Shown piece after piece: positions 45,741 to 54,476 of a DNA stretch of 64,000 nt (positions within the stretch are counted from its first letter, which is position 1; each line of letters opens with the position of its first letter). A model generated the notes under the pieces. The model ran no database searches. It saw only the letters and a program-made list of their open reading frames with translations, and was not told the origin of the DNA. The translations under genes were made by a program, and so were the position numbers. This stretch comes from Bacteroidaceae bacterium (GTDB lineage Bacteria; Bacteroidota; Bacteroidia; Bacteroidales; Bacteroidaceae), in the NCBI GenBank assembly GCA_017520935.1, contig JAFXEF010000035.1:90779-154778 (forward strand), in the 5' to 3' direction.

Positions 45741-47069
45741 CAATACCTCACCCTCTACCGCGAGTGTCGCGATATGATCTTCCGTCACAGCTGCGATGTG
45801 ATGAATGCCCTGCGCGATGAGGCCTGCGAGCATCTGGCGCAGTCGGGCTTCCCTACACGCAACGACGAAGACTACAAATATACCGACGTGGATGCACTGA
45901 TGATTCCCGACTACGGGCTCAACCTGGGTCGCCTCGACATCCCCGTCAACCCCTACGACGTGTTCAAGTGTGATGTGCCCAACATGAGCACCTCGCTCTA
46001 TTTTATGGTAGGCGATGCCTTCTACTCCAAATCGCTCCCCAAGGCACCTCTGCCCGAAGGCGTGCTACTCGGCAGTCTGAAGGAGTTGTCATCACAGCAC
46101 CCCGAGCTTGTAGCCAAGCACTACGACCAGCTTGCCGATACGAAGTCCAACGCCATCACAGCCCTCAACACCATGCTTGCGCAGGACGGTCTGCTGCTAT
46201 ACGTCCCCAAGGGCGTAGTGGTGGAGAAGCCCATCCAGCTTGTGAATATCTTACGTGCCGATGTCAACTTCATGGTCAACCGCCGCGTGCTCATCATCCT
46301 GGAGGATATGGCTCAGGCACGCCTTTTGATGTGCGACCATGCCATGGACGAGGTCGACTTCCTTGCCAATCAGGTTATCGAGGTCTTCGTGGGTGCCGGC
46401 GCATCCTTCGAGCTTTACGAACTGGAGGAGACCACCCCGCGCACCTGCCGACTGAGCAACCTCTACATACACCAACAGGCCGATAGCAACGTGCTGGTCA
46501 ATGGCGTCACCCTCATGGGCGGCACCACCCGCAACGCCACACGTGTCACTCTCGCCGGTCGCGGAGCCCATATCAACCTCTGCGGCATGGCCATTGCCGA
46601 TAACCATCAGCATGTCGACAACCACACCTTCATCGATCATGCTGTGAGCGACTGCACCAGCCACGAGCTCTACAAGTATGTGCTCGACGATGAGGCTACC
46701 GGTGCCTTTGCCGGCAAGGTGCTTGTGCGTGAAGGTGCTCAGCACACCGACTCCCAGCAGACCAACCGCAACCTCTGTCTCACCCGTCAGGCCCGTATGT
46801 ACACCCAACCGCAGCTCGAGATCTATGCCGATGATGTGAAGTGTAGCCACGGAGCCACCGTAGGGCAGCTCAACGAGGATGCCCTCTTCTATATGCAGCA
46901 GCGCGGCATCAGCCATGCCGAAGCCCGACAGCTCCTTATGCGTGCCTTTGTGGGCGAGGTCATCGATGAGGTAGGCCTCGAGGCTCTGCGCGACCGCCTG
47001 CACCATCTGGTGGAGAAACGCTTCCGTGGTGAACTCGGCCAATGCCGTGAGTGTAATGCCTGTAAGTAA
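45657..47069 (+). CDS. sufD: Fe-S cluster assembly protein SufD
   Basis: This 470-residue partner of SufB shares its beta-helix fold; conserved parts include QTNRNLCLTRQARMYTQPQL (about residue 364), DVKCSHGATVGQLNEDALFY (about 390) and MQQRGISHAEARQLL (about 411). The N-terminus (about residues 10-28, TPRGEQAPSLRGRAGGEA) is coded by a GC-rich repeat and has no counterpart in the family, whose homology begins near AQYLTLYRECRDMIF. Either the repeat was inserted in frame or translation starts elsewhere. A short gap of nine bases precedes sufS. Confidence 0.93.
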   Translation: MSNIDNSNNMTPRGEQAPSLRGRAGGEAQYLTLYRECRDMIFRHSCDVMNALRDEACEHLAQSGFPTRNDEDYKYTDVDALMIPDYGLNLGRLDIPVNPYDVFKCDVPNMSTSLYFMVGDAFYSKSLPKAPLPEGVLLGSLKELSSQHPELVAKHYDQLADTKSNAITALNTMLAQDGLLLYVPKGVVVEKPIQLVNILRADVNFMVNRRVLIILEDMAQARLLMCDHAMDEVDFLANQVIEVFVGAGASFELYELEETTPRTCRLSNLYIHQQADSNVLVNGVTLMGGTTRNATRVTLAGRGAHINLCGMAIADNHQHVDNHTFIDHAVSDCTSHELYKYVLDDEATGAFAGKVLVREGAQHTDSQQTNRNLCLTRQARMYTQPQLEIYADDVKCSHGATVGQLNEDALFYMQQRGISHAEARQLLMRAFVGEVIDEVGLEALRDRLHHLVEKRFRGELGQCRECNACK

Positions 47070-47078
47070 CAATATGCT

Positions 47079-48296
47079 ATGACATACGACATCAACGCCA
47101 TCCGTGCCGACTTCCCCATCCTTGACCGCCAAGTGTATGGCAAGCCTTTGGTATACCTCGACAATGGTGCCACCACGCAGAAGCCGCGCACGGTGGTCGA
47201 TGCCATCACCGAGGAGTACTACTCGGTGAATGCCAATGTGCATCGCGGCGCACACTTCCTCTCGCAGGAGGCCACGCGTCTGCACGAAGCATCGCGCGAG
47301 CGCGTGCGTACCTTCATCAATGCCGCCTCCACCAATGAGATTATCTTCACCCGAGGCACCACCGAGGCCATCAACCTGCTGGCCTCCTCGTTTGGCGAGG
47401 CCTTCCTTCGCGAGGGCGACGAGGTGATAGTCTCTACGATGGAGCACCACAGCAACATCGTGCCTTGGCAGCTGCTCGAGGCACGCAAGGGCATCCGCCT
47501 GCGCGTGATACCCATCACCGACCGCGGCGAAATCTGTATGGACGAGTACGTCAAGCTCTTCAACGAGCACACACGCCTCGTCTCTGTGATGCACGTGTCC
47601 AACGTCTTGGGCACCGTCAACCCCATCCGTGAGATGATACGCATCGCCCACGAGCACGATGTGCCCTTTGCCGTCGATGGTGCACAGAGCATACCGCATA
47701 TCGCCGTCGATGTGCAGGACCTCGATGCCGACTTCTACGCCTTCAGTGCCCACAAAGTATATGGCCCCACGGGTATCGGCGTGCTCTATGGCAAGGAGCA
47801 TTGGCTCGACCGCATGCCCCCCTATCAGGGCGGTGGCGAGATGATACAGACCGTATCGTTCGAGCGCACCACCTTCAACGAACTGCCCTACAAGTTTGAG
47901 GCTGGCACGCCCGACTATATAGGTACCACCGCCTTTGCCCGCGCTCTCGACTACGTGTCGGCCCTCGGCATGGAGCATATCGCCGCCTACGAGAAGGCAC
48001 TCACCGACTATGCCCTGCAGCGCCTACGCGAGATTCCCGGCATGCGCATCATCGGCGAAGCCGAAGAGCGCGGCGCCGTCATCTCCTTCAACGTGGGCGA
48101 CATACATCCCTCCGACCTCGGCACCCTGCTCGACCGCCTCGGCATTGCCGTACGCACCGGTCACCACTGTGCCCAGCCCCTGATGCATCGCATGGGCATC
48201 CCCGGCACTGTACGCGCCTCATTTGCCCTATACAACACGATGGAAGAGGTCGACGCCCTTGTTGCCGCCGTGGATAGGGTGAGGAAGATGTTCTAA
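47079..48296 (+). CDS. sufS: cysteine desulfurase SufS
   Basis: This 405-residue PLP enzyme takes sulfur from cysteine for the Suf system. Seen: YLDNGATTQKPRTVVDA (about residue 26), MEHHSNIVPWQLL (about 122), the PLP lysine in FYAFSAHKVYGPTGIGVLYG (about 227), and the active Cys in RTGHHCAQPLMHR (about 364), which identifies the SufS (group II) type. It is the last gene of the operon; a strong terminator follows at 48348. Length is normal. Confidence 0.96.
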   Translation: MTYDINAIRADFPILDRQVYGKPLVYLDNGATTQKPRTVVDAITEEYYSVNANVHRGAHFLSQEATRLHEASRERVRTFINAASTNEIIFTRGTTEAINLLASSFGEAFLREGDEVIVSTMEHHSNIVPWQLLEARKGIRLRVIPITDRGEICMDEYVKLFNEHTRLVSVMHVSNVLGTVNPIREMIRIAHEHDVPFAVDGAQSIPHIAVDVQDLDADFYAFSAHKVYGPTGIGVLYGKEHWLDRMPPYQGGGEMIQTVSFERTTFNELPYKFEAGTPDYIGTTAFARALDYVSALGMEHIAAYEKALTDYALQRLREIPGMRIIGEAEERGAVISFNVGDIHPSDLGTLLDRLGIAVRTGHHCAQPLMHRMGIPGTVRASFALYNTMEEVDALVAAVDRVRKMF

Positions 48297-48347
48297 CTAA
48301 TTCTGATACGAAGTTCGACGACAAAAATAAAGCATTGTGACCGAAAC

Positions 48348-48384
48348 AGAGCCGTCCGTTAAAATCGGACGGCTCTGGCTTTTT
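48348..48384 (+). terminator. intrinsic terminator of the suf operon
   Basis: AGAGCCGTCCG (48348-48358) and CGGACGGCTCT (48366-48376) form a perfect 11-bp stem with a 7-base loop, followed by GGCTTTTTATT. Confidence 0.9.
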
Positions 48385-48455
48385 ATTGAAAGCCTTTGGC
48401 TGATTTATCGGTACACTACAGCCTATAGCGCGATTTACTTGCTTCACGATAGATT

Positions 48456-48540
48456 ATCTTCGCGAGGAGAAACTTTTACTCTCGCGAGGGTAAAGTATTC
48501 TCTTCGCGAAGATAATATATTCTTCTCGCGAGGAGAATAT
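48456..48540. repeat. array of four TCGCGA palindromes at 22-bp period
   Basis: TCGCGA occurs at 48460, 48482, 48504 and 48526, exactly 22 bases apart. Each sits in a 12-14 bp palindrome (the third, ATCTTCGCGAAGAT, is perfect), joined by AT-rich spacers of about 8 bases. It has no coding frame. Confidence 0.9.
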
Positions 48541-48676
48541 GATTTGTTACTGTACAATATGTGTATAGGCTTTATCCAACTTCCTTTTTGAATAAAGAAA
48601 AACGATAGTTTGGGCAAACTCAAATGGAGGATAGCCAAGCGTTGATGGTATGACAGCGTGTTGTCTGGCACAACAA

Positions 48677-48728
48677 CCTACAAAGCCTTCAATGTACGTC
48701 TACGCCTATTCTTTTCAGGCTTTATAGG
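48677..48728 (-). repeat. hairpin with conserved loop, copy 1
   Basis: In the minus-strand RNA the 12-bp stem CCUAUAAAGCCU/AGGCUUUGUAGG (one G-U pair) encloses a loop with AATAGGCGTAGACGTA. The same loop in the same sense, with a different stem, occurs on the plus strand at 52871-52920. Confidence 0.75.
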
Positions 48729-48771
48729 CAGTTTGAATGGATGCCATAAAAAGATGTGACGATTATTCTTA

Positions 48772-49020
48772 GAAACTGTTTGGGTTTTATTTCAAGTTTA
48801 GTTGGGAGGTGAGGGCGACAAGTCGCACTCCTTTGTGAAGCTGAAGTTTCAGTCGTCGCAACCGACGCTTTCATACCGCGTCGGGAGCAGATTTGCACTC
48901 TTGAGTCGCAGCGAATAGTGGTCTATTTGCAAGAGTAAAGAGTGTAAAGATGCCGAAAAGAATCTCAAATAAACAGAAAAAGTACAAAATACCTATTAAT
49001 GGTAAAATCCAAACAGTTTC
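48772..49020. mobile_element. MITE-like element with 18-bp terminal inverted repeats
   Basis: GAAACTGTTTGGGTTTTA (48772-48789) and its inverted copy, one base different (49003-49020), bound 249 bases without a gene. TTA stands directly outside both ends (48769-48771 and 49021-49023), as expected for a 3-bp target duplication; 3-bp TNA duplications are known from IS5-group elements. No transposase of that kind is in the window, so the parent element lies elsewhere or is lost. Confidence 0.7.
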
Positions 49021-49132
49021 TTATATTCTCCTCCGAGAAACGAATATCTCTGGGCGTTTGCATTGTTTAGTAAAAAACACGCAGAGAAAGAAATAATTAA
49101 GCATTCATAACTCCTAATTACTAATTATTTCA

Positions 49133-49140
49133 TACCTTTG
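49133..49140 (+). promoter_or_regulatory. promoter -7 box of the 49.1-52.8 kb unit
   Basis: TACCTTTG matches the consensus; an AT-rich tract precedes it. The first supported gene starts 325 bases later, so a long leader is implied. Confidence 0.65.
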
Positions 49141-49465
49141 CAGCATCCGAGGGGAGAAATCCTTGGATCAAGAATGCGTTTCTTGCTTTTACCCGTATAA
49201 CGAAATCGCCAATTTCATAGGAGGGGTGGAAACAATGCAACGCTCATTCTGTTTGTATATCCACAAAGTACGGCCCTTGCTGTACCCACGGTATATACGA
49301 CAGCGTGGGGTATTTGTTTTTCAGTTCATTCTCCTAATGGTGTTTGGCGATACCAGTTATACGATGAGCGCGACAAGTCTCTACGCTTTTCTTGTATCTA
49401 TAATCAAGCACAATTTATTAACGCTGATTTCGGGGGACTTATAGGCAGAGTGAACAGCATTCGTT

Positions 49466-49705
49466 ATGAACAGAGAAAACTTGCGAAAAGTCAGTTATTA
49501 CACTGAAGATCCCAATCAAGGATTTGATCCTGAGAGAGAAAATGATCCTATTGCAAAAGAAGGATATTTCCATACATGGAGTACTACTCCATGGCCAAAT
49601 CCTCATGGAAAAGATGACTATTACAACAGGGCAGTAGCTATTATCGAAGAGGAAGCAGGAAATTTGATAGAGGTTCCAGCAGATTGGATTACTTTTATAA
49701 GTTAA
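49466..49705 (+). CDS. small hypothetical protein
   Basis: I do not recognise this 79-residue protein (MNRENLRKVSYYTEDPNQGF...). It is hydrophilic, has no signal peptide or membrane segment, and carries the aromatic run YFHTWSTTPWPNPHGKDDYY near its middle. It has AT-rich codon use unlike the flanking suf operon. It precedes the MBG-repeat surface protein by 95 bases on the same strand and might share its promoter at 49133. Confidence 0.55.
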   Translation: MNRENLRKVSYYTEDPNQGFDPERENDPIAKEGYFHTWSTTPWPNPHGKDDYYNRAVAIIEEEAGNLIEVPADWITFIS

Positions 49706-49800
49706 TCATTCTTTTAAGGCTACAACATGGAATGATATTTTGAGAAGAACTTTTAATAAAGATTTCGGATAATTCATACATACTCAAAAGATTACAAACA

Positions 49801-52755
49801 ATGAAAACAATAAAAACATGGCTGACTACAATCGCAGTGCTATTGTGTAGCGGAATGGTGAATGCTTATGACTTTGAAGTAGATGGAATTTATTACAATG
49901 TCCTCAAGACTTCAGAGTTAGAGGTCTCTGTTACAAGTTCTACAAATGGATATGTGGGAGACATCGTAATTCCCGAAACTGTAACATTTGAAAATTTTAC
50001 TTATATGGTAACATCCATTGACGGTGCTGCGTTTCGGAATAGTACTATAACTTCAATTTCATTACCCCAAACAATAACATCCATAGGCAATGAGGCCTTT
50101 GTTAATTGTAGTAAGTTAGTATCTGTTATTATACCACCCAAAGTGACCAGTATTGGATTCGGTTCATTTCGCAGTTGCTCAAGCCTTCAAAGTGTTATAA
50201 TTCAAGGAAGTGTTGATTATATCTATGGTGGAGCCTTTAGGTATTGTTCAGAGTTGCGTGATGTTTTTTTTATTGGAGATTACTATCCGAACATCTCCAA
50301 AACCACATCAGGAGGAAATGGCGTCTATACTAGCCATGGTTTGGCTTTTGAAGATAATCACTTCTCACGAAAAATATATGTGAAGAACAAGACAAGAGTC
50401 TTGGCCACATCGCGTTGGGATGAATATTCAGATGCTATAGTGGAGTACGTGACAATTGATCGGAACGAATTCACATACAACGGTCAAACACCCTCGGTTT
50501 CATACACAAACAATTTGGATAACAAGTATGAAGTATCGATGGATATGAGTAGCCTTCAGAAAGATGCAGGAACGTATGAAACTACTTTCAAAGCAGCATA
50601 CTCCAACGGTGTCGAAGTAGAAATCCCCTACACTTATACCATCAACAAAGTTCCATTGACAATCAATGTAAATGATGCGGAAAAGATTTATGGTGATAAG
50701 AATCCTGCGTTTACCTATTCATTGACAGGATTTGTAAACAATGAGGACGAAAGTGTGCTGAGCAGTGCAGTGGCATTCTCTACCAAGGCTACAGCAAAGA
50801 GTGGTGTAGGAACATATAGCGTAGCTGCAAGCGCCACGGCTAAGAACTATGAGATTGGTTGCACGGAAGGTACACTGACTGTAAAGAAGGCTCCGTTGAG
50901 CGTAAAGGTAAATGCTAAGTCAAGAGTGTATGGTGACTCCAATCCTCAGTTTGACTTTACATACGTTGGTTTGAAAAACGGTGATGGCGTACCTGTGTTT
51001 ACCTCGGAAATAACTACCTCCACCAAAGCGACAAAATACAGCGATGCCGGTGATTACGAAGTGACCGTATCAGGTGGTGTGGCTACAAACTATTCGTTCA
51101 CTGAATATATTCCTGGAATATTAACCATTACCCCAGCTCCCTTGAACATCAGCGTGCAGAGCACTGTGCGTGAGTATGGTGATGCCAATCCCGAGTTCCA
51201 ATTTGCATATTCGGGCTTCAAGAATGATGACGATGCGGACTGTCTAACTACTCCACCTATCGTTGTGACATCAGCAACACCTACAAGTAGCGTGGGAGAA
51301 TATGAGATTACTCCTAATGGCGCAGAGGCCACAAACTATGTGATAAGCTATACAAACGGTACGCTCACCGTAAACAAGGCTCCGCTGACCATTCAGGTAG
51401 AGAATGCAGAACGAGTGTATGGAGATGAAAACCCCAAGTTTACATTTGCATACTCAGGATTTAAGAATGAAGAGACATACGATGTGCTTTCTGAACGTCC
51501 TTCGGCAAAGACTGAGGCTATTACGACAAGTGGTGTCGGCACATACAATATTGTACCAAGCGGTGCTGAGGCTCAGAACTATGATATTACCTATAAGAAT
51601 GGTACATTGACTGTGACCAAAGCTCCTTTATCTGTAAGTGCTGTTTCTAATACGAAGGAATATGGTGAGACCAACCCGAAGGTAGCACTGACATACAGTG
51701 GATTCAAGAATAATGATAATGAGGATTGCATCAGCGAAAGGCCCACGGTGGCTATTGCTGCAGATAGACTGAGCGATGTGGGCGAATATGCAATCACGGT
51801 TTCGGGCGGTAAGGCTCAGAACTATGAGTTTACCGAATATAATGAAGGTATACTGACTGTAGAGAAGGCTCCGCTGAATGTGATAGCAGATGATAAGGAA
51901 CGCCTTTATTTTGAGGCCAATCCGGAATTTACTTTCCATTGCGAGGGCTTCAAGAATGAGGATACGAAGAGCGTGATTACCACTGAGCCCAGTTTCGAGT
52001 GCAGTGCGAAGCAGACAAGCAGTGTGGGAGAATATGACATTACACTATCGGGAGCTGAAGCCAAGAACTATGAGCTGAGCTATCAAGGAGCGACATTGAC
52101 TATTGGCAAGCAAACGATTGATGTAAAAGTTGGTAACTACACAAGAATCTACAATGAGGAAAATCCCCAGTTTGAAATGTCGTACAGCGGATTTGTCAAC
52201 AACGAGAACGAAAAGGTGTTTACCGTAATGCCTACCATACAATGCGAGGCTGACAAGACTACAGATGTAGGTGCTTATGAAATTATAGCATCGGGCGGTG
52301 AGGCTGTTAATTATGATTTCAATTACACAAGCGGAACGTTGACCATTGAGAAAGCCGCACAGGAGATTGTTTGGGAACAGGATTTGACTACGATTGCTAT
52401 AGGCGACCAAGTGGAACTTACTGCAATTGCAACTTCTGGACTTGCTATAGAGTACGAACTGGCAGCCAACAACATTGTCTCAATTTACGAAGCTGCTGGG
52501 AAAATCTACTTGGATTGCTTTGGTGTAGGCGAGGTGATGATAAAGGCTATCCAGCAAGGAAACAAGAATTATCACTCAGCAGTGAGAGTGAGCAAGAAGC
52601 TTGTCGTCACTGACCCCAGTGGAGTTGAGAGTGTCATCACGAATTCTGAAGATGCTCCCATATACAATCTACAGGGTGAGCGCATGATTGGCAGTCGTAA
52701 AGAATTGCAGAAAGGTATTTATATACAGAATGGTCGCAAGTTTGTGGTGAAGTAA
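49801..52755 (+). CDS. secreted BspA-like LRR and seven-repeat MBG surface protein
   Basis: This 984-residue protein has a signal peptide (MKTIKTWLTTIAVLLCSGMVNA), a BspA-type leucine-rich region at about residues 50-190 (ITSISLPQTITSIGNEAFVNC), then seven MBG domains of about 80 residues from about 283 to 863, each opening with a YGDxNPxF-like motif (KIYGDKNP, RVYGDSNP, REYGDANP, RVYGDENP, KEYGETNP, RLYFEANP, RIYNEENP) and closing with NGTLTVxKAPL. A further beta domain and the tail IYNLQGERMIGSRKELQKGI complete it. MBG and BspA repeats occur in bacterial adhesins, so host or glycan binding is inferred. Codon use is AT-rich, and it lies among repeats, which suggests transfer. A terminator follows at 52773. 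Confidence 0.85.
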   Translation: MKTIKTWLTTIAVLLCSGMVNAYDFEVDGIYYNVLKTSELEVSVTSSTNGYVGDIVIPETVTFENFTYMVTSIDGAAFRNSTITSISLPQTITSIGNEAFVNCSKLVSVIIPPKVTSIGFGSFRSCSSLQSVIIQGSVDYIYGGAFRYCSELRDVFFIGDYYPNISKTTSGGNGVYTSHGLAFEDNHFSRKIYVKNKTRVLATSRWDEYSDAIVEYVTIDRNEFTYNGQTPSVSYTNNLDNKYEVSMDMSSLQKDAGTYETTFKAAYSNGVEVEIPYTYTINKVPLTINVNDAEKIYGDKNPAFTYSLTGFVNNEDESVLSSAVAFSTKATAKSGVGTYSVAASATAKNYEIGCTEGTLTVKKAPLSVKVNAKSRVYGDSNPQFDFTYVGLKNGDGVPVFTSEITTSTKATKYSDAGDYEVTVSGGVATNYSFTEYIPGILTITPAPLNISVQSTVREYGDANPEFQFAYSGFKNDDDADCLTTPPIVVTSATPTSSVGEYEITPNGAEATNYVISYTNGTLTVNKAPLTIQVENAERVYGDENPKFTFAYSGFKNEETYDVLSERPSAKTEAITTSGVGTYNIVPSGAEAQNYDITYKNGTLTVTKAPLSVSAVSNTKEYGETNPKVALTYSGFKNNDNEDCISERPTVAIAADRLSDVGEYAITVSGGKAQNYEFTEYNEGILTVEKAPLNVIADDKERLYFEANPEFTFHCEGFKNEDTKSVITTEPSFECSAKQTSSVGEYDITLSGAEAKNYELSYQGATLTIGKQTIDVKVGNYTRIYNEENPQFEMSYSGFVNNENEKVFTVMPTIQCEADKTTDVGAYEIIASGGEAVNYDFNYTSGTLTIEKAAQEIVWEQDLTTIAIGDQVELTAIATSGLAIEYELAANNIVSIYEAAGKIYLDCFGVGEVMIKAIQQGNKNYHSAVRVSKKLVVTDPSGVESVITNSEDAPIYNLQGERMIGSRKELQKGIYIQNGRKFVVK

Positions 52756-52772
52756 ACTCCCACACGAATTAT

Positions 52773-52819
52773 AAAAGCGGGTTCATCAACTGAAGGTGAA
52801 TCCGTTTTGTTTGTTTTTT
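52773..52819 (+). terminator. intrinsic terminator after the MBG protein gene
   Basis: AAAAGCGGGTTCA (52773-52785) pairs with TGAATCCGTTTT (52797-52808), with one bulged base and one G-U pair, and GTTTGTTTTTT follows. Confidence 0.7.
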
Positions 52820-52870
52820 AGGATGCAAATATCCTAATTTATCGAAAGATTGGAAACTGATAGAAGAAAT

Positions 52871-52920
52871 CTGCAAGGTTTTCGAAGAATAGGCGTAGAC
52901 GTACTTCGAAGGCCTTGCAG
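52871..52920 (+). repeat. hairpin with conserved loop, copy 2
   Basis: CTGCAAGGTTTTCGAAG (52871-52887) and CTTCGAAGGCCTTGCAG (52904-52920) pair over 17 bp with two U-G pairs in the plus-strand RNA; the 16-base loop is AATAGGCGTAGACGTA. The loop is identical to that of the minus-strand hairpin at 48677-48728, while the stems differ. Confidence 0.8.
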
Positions 52921-52962
52921 ATGGCTTTATTCTAACCCCTCATCTTTGCTCTTAATTCGCCT

Positions 52963-53159
52963 AATCCCCAAGGCGAACGAAAAGAACGCAGCCACGGGCG
53001 ATTAGGAAAATGCAGGAAGTAAGCGGAAGACTGAGAACCAATGACACTCTGCCATAGGAGCGGAAAAGTCTATACTTCCAATTCCGACGCTGTGTAAGCA
53101 AACCGAAGGATTTCCTACCAATATGCTACGAAAAAAATGTACGGGATTTCCGAGCGTTT
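52963..53159. repeat. 197-bp direct repeat, copy 1
   Basis: It aligns without gaps to 55071-55267 with about 79% identity by hand count (about 42 differences). Best kept blocks: AGAACGCAGCCACG, TTAGGAAAATGCA, GAAAAGTCTAT, GGATTTCCTACCAATATGCT and TGTACGGGATTTC. The spacing of differences does not look codon-like. Confidence 0.85.
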
Positions 53160-53264
53160 CGTGAATTGCAAGGGCTACGGCCTTTACCTATGTTGCATAG
53201 GGAAATGTAGATATGAAACTGAGGAAATACGTCTTTTTAACTTGCATATATCTAATTAAGGAAC

Positions 53265-53272
53265 TAATTTTG
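53265..53272 (+). promoter_or_regulatory. promoter -7 box for the STM3941-like gene
   Basis: TAATTTTG, 20 bases before the ATG at 53292, fits TAnnTTTG. Confidence 0.65.
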
Positions 53273-53291
53273 TGAAAAACGCGAAAAACAT

Positions 53292-53819
53292 ATGAAAGAA
53301 GAAATCAAAATCTATCGTTCGGTGTGGAGGAATGCTCTACTGATTCTCTGTTGCCTTGCATTTGCAGCGGGCAGTGTTCTGATTCTGCTTGATGGGAATG
53401 AGAAACCTTTGATGGTTATCATTGCAGCATGGATTGGTATCCTGTTCTTTGGTTTGGGCGGATTGTTTGTTGCCTATCTTGTGTTAAAGGAGCAGCTGAC
53501 GCGGACACCGTATCTCGTCATTACGGACGAGAAGGTGATAATGAACGCAGGGAAGCCATGGGAGGCATCGTTTGCCGATGTGGAAATCTTCTTCCTCACT
53601 CGTGTCTCTACTGCCTGGATGATAGGAGTTAAATACAAGAAGAGTATTGAGGACCAACGGTTGGATAATGCCAGCCAGTTGGGCCGCGCAGTACGTCACT
53701 TCAATGTCAAGGTGGCGGGCGCACAAGAGTCTATCGCCGCCGATGGACTGAAGATTAAGCCACAAGCGTTGTGCGATTTGCTGAATGAGAAATTGGAAGA
53801 GTTTAATCGGAACAAATGA
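53292..53819 (+). CDS. STM3941-like membrane protein
   Basis: This 175-residue protein has two hydrophobic segments (about residues 13-32 and 40-64) followed by a soluble domain that looks like a PH-type fold (LVITDEKVIMNAGKPWEASFADVEIFFL). The N-terminal pattern EEIKIYRSVWRNALLI resembles the STM3941 family. The function is unknown. The next gene starts eight bases after its stop, so the two are probably an operon. It is bracketed, with its two neighbours, by copies of a 197-bp repeat. Confidence 0.6.
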   Translation: MKEEIKIYRSVWRNALLILCCLAFAAGSVLILLDGNEKPLMVIIAAWIGILFFGLGGLFVAYLVLKEQLTRTPYLVITDEKVIMNAGKPWEASFADVEIFFLTRVSTAWMIGVKYKKSIEDQRLDNASQLGRAVRHFNVKVAGAQESIAADGLKIKPQALCDLLNEKLEEFNRNK

Positions 53820-53826
53820 ATCGGGC

Positions 53827-54471
53827 ATGAGAGCTATTACAAGTATTCTATTGTGCGCACTGTGTTGTATGCAATCAGTGGCGCAGAACGAGGCTAAAAG
53901 GATATATACCATTGACGACAAGCAGGAGATCGTCACGAATGATGAGTTTGCAGGGGGAACGTTGTCGGGTGTACAGATTTCAAAAGAGCCCCTTAGGATG
54001 ACCGCGGGTGACACGTTTGGTCTTGAGCAAGAAAGCAACGAACAAGAAAAGGCTATAAAGATGCTGAGTGACTTCTATAGCAGGTATTTGTTTGGGCGGG
54101 GCGTTGCCCATTTCCAATTGGATGCTACGAAATACTGCACGCCACGCTTCCTAAGCAAACTGGGCGAGGACTACGAGAAACAGTTACAAGAAGACTACAT
54201 CATCTCGCAAGAGGAACTTGGCCTTGAATGGTGGAGTTACTATAACTTTATCAATGGCTATCAGGACGGGCCGCACGATATTAATGAAGTAATGAAAGTC
54301 GTATACGAGCACGGCAATACCTACCGTATATATTTCATCGAGAATGGCTACGAGAATCACCGCTTGATAGACCTTGTGGAGCGCGACGATTCGTTGTTTA
54401 TCGATGATGTATACCGACTAAAGTCTGAATTGATAGATAATGCATACAGACCTGTACGATACTATGAATAG
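53827..54471 (+). CDS. secreted protein of unknown function
   Basis: This 214-residue protein starts best at ATG 53827 (MRAITSILLCALCCMQSVAQ, a signal peptide); the frame opens 42 bases earlier inside the preceding gene. The body has a helical part FYSRYLFGRGVAHFQLDATK and the pattern GYQDGPHDINEVMKVVYEHG then TYRIYFIENGYENHRLIDLV, which resembles DUF3828-type periplasmic proteins, but I cannot assign it with confidence. It is the second gene of the cassette between the 197-bp repeats. Confidence 0.6.
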   Translation: MRAITSILLCALCCMQSVAQNEAKRIYTIDDKQEIVTNDEFAGGTLSGVQISKEPLRMTAGDTFGLEQESNEQEKAIKMLSDFYSRYLFGRGVAHFQLDATKYCTPRFLSKLGEDYEKQLQEDYIISQEELGLEWWSYYNFINGYQDGPHDINEVMKVVYEHGNTYRIYFIENGYENHRLIDLVERDDSLFIDDVYRLKSELIDNAYRPVRYYE

Positions 54472-54476
54472 AACGG

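Larger units (their letters stand above)
48297..49465. other. 1.2-kb gene-free region with repeats, MITE and promoter-led leader
   Basis: In order: suf terminator (48348-48384), four TCGCGA palindromes 22 bp apart (48456-48540), a hairpin with a conserved loop (48677-48728), a 249-bp MITE-like element (48772-49020), a consensus promoter (49133-49140) and about 325 bases of unexplained leader before a small gene at 49466. Open frames in it start with rare codons and have no recognisable family. Confidence 0.65.
52756..53291. other. intergenic region with terminator, hairpin and 197-bp repeat
   Basis: The 536 bases hold a terminator (52773-52819), the second conserved-loop hairpin (52871-52920), one copy of a 197-bp direct repeat (52963-53159) and a promoter (53265-53272). 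No gene is supported. Confidence 0.7.

Noticed and set aside
46251..47978. 575-codon minus-strand open frame across sufD and sufS
   Set aside because: It is the antisense shadow of two well-identified genes; long antisense frames arise from the GC-rich codon use, and the product has no recognisable domain.
48456..48540. CRISPR-like array
   Set aside because: Units are 22 bp palindromes with 8-base AT-rich spacers and only four copies; no cas gene is near.
49163..49444. 93-codon frame starting with TTG in the leader region
   Set aside because: Rare start, no signal or domain, and the segment looks more like a leader; kept as a finding, not as a gene.
48297..49465. tRNA or rRNA gene in the large gene-free gap
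   Set aside because: No T-arm GTTCRANNC with flanking stems or rRNA-like block was found by reading both strands.
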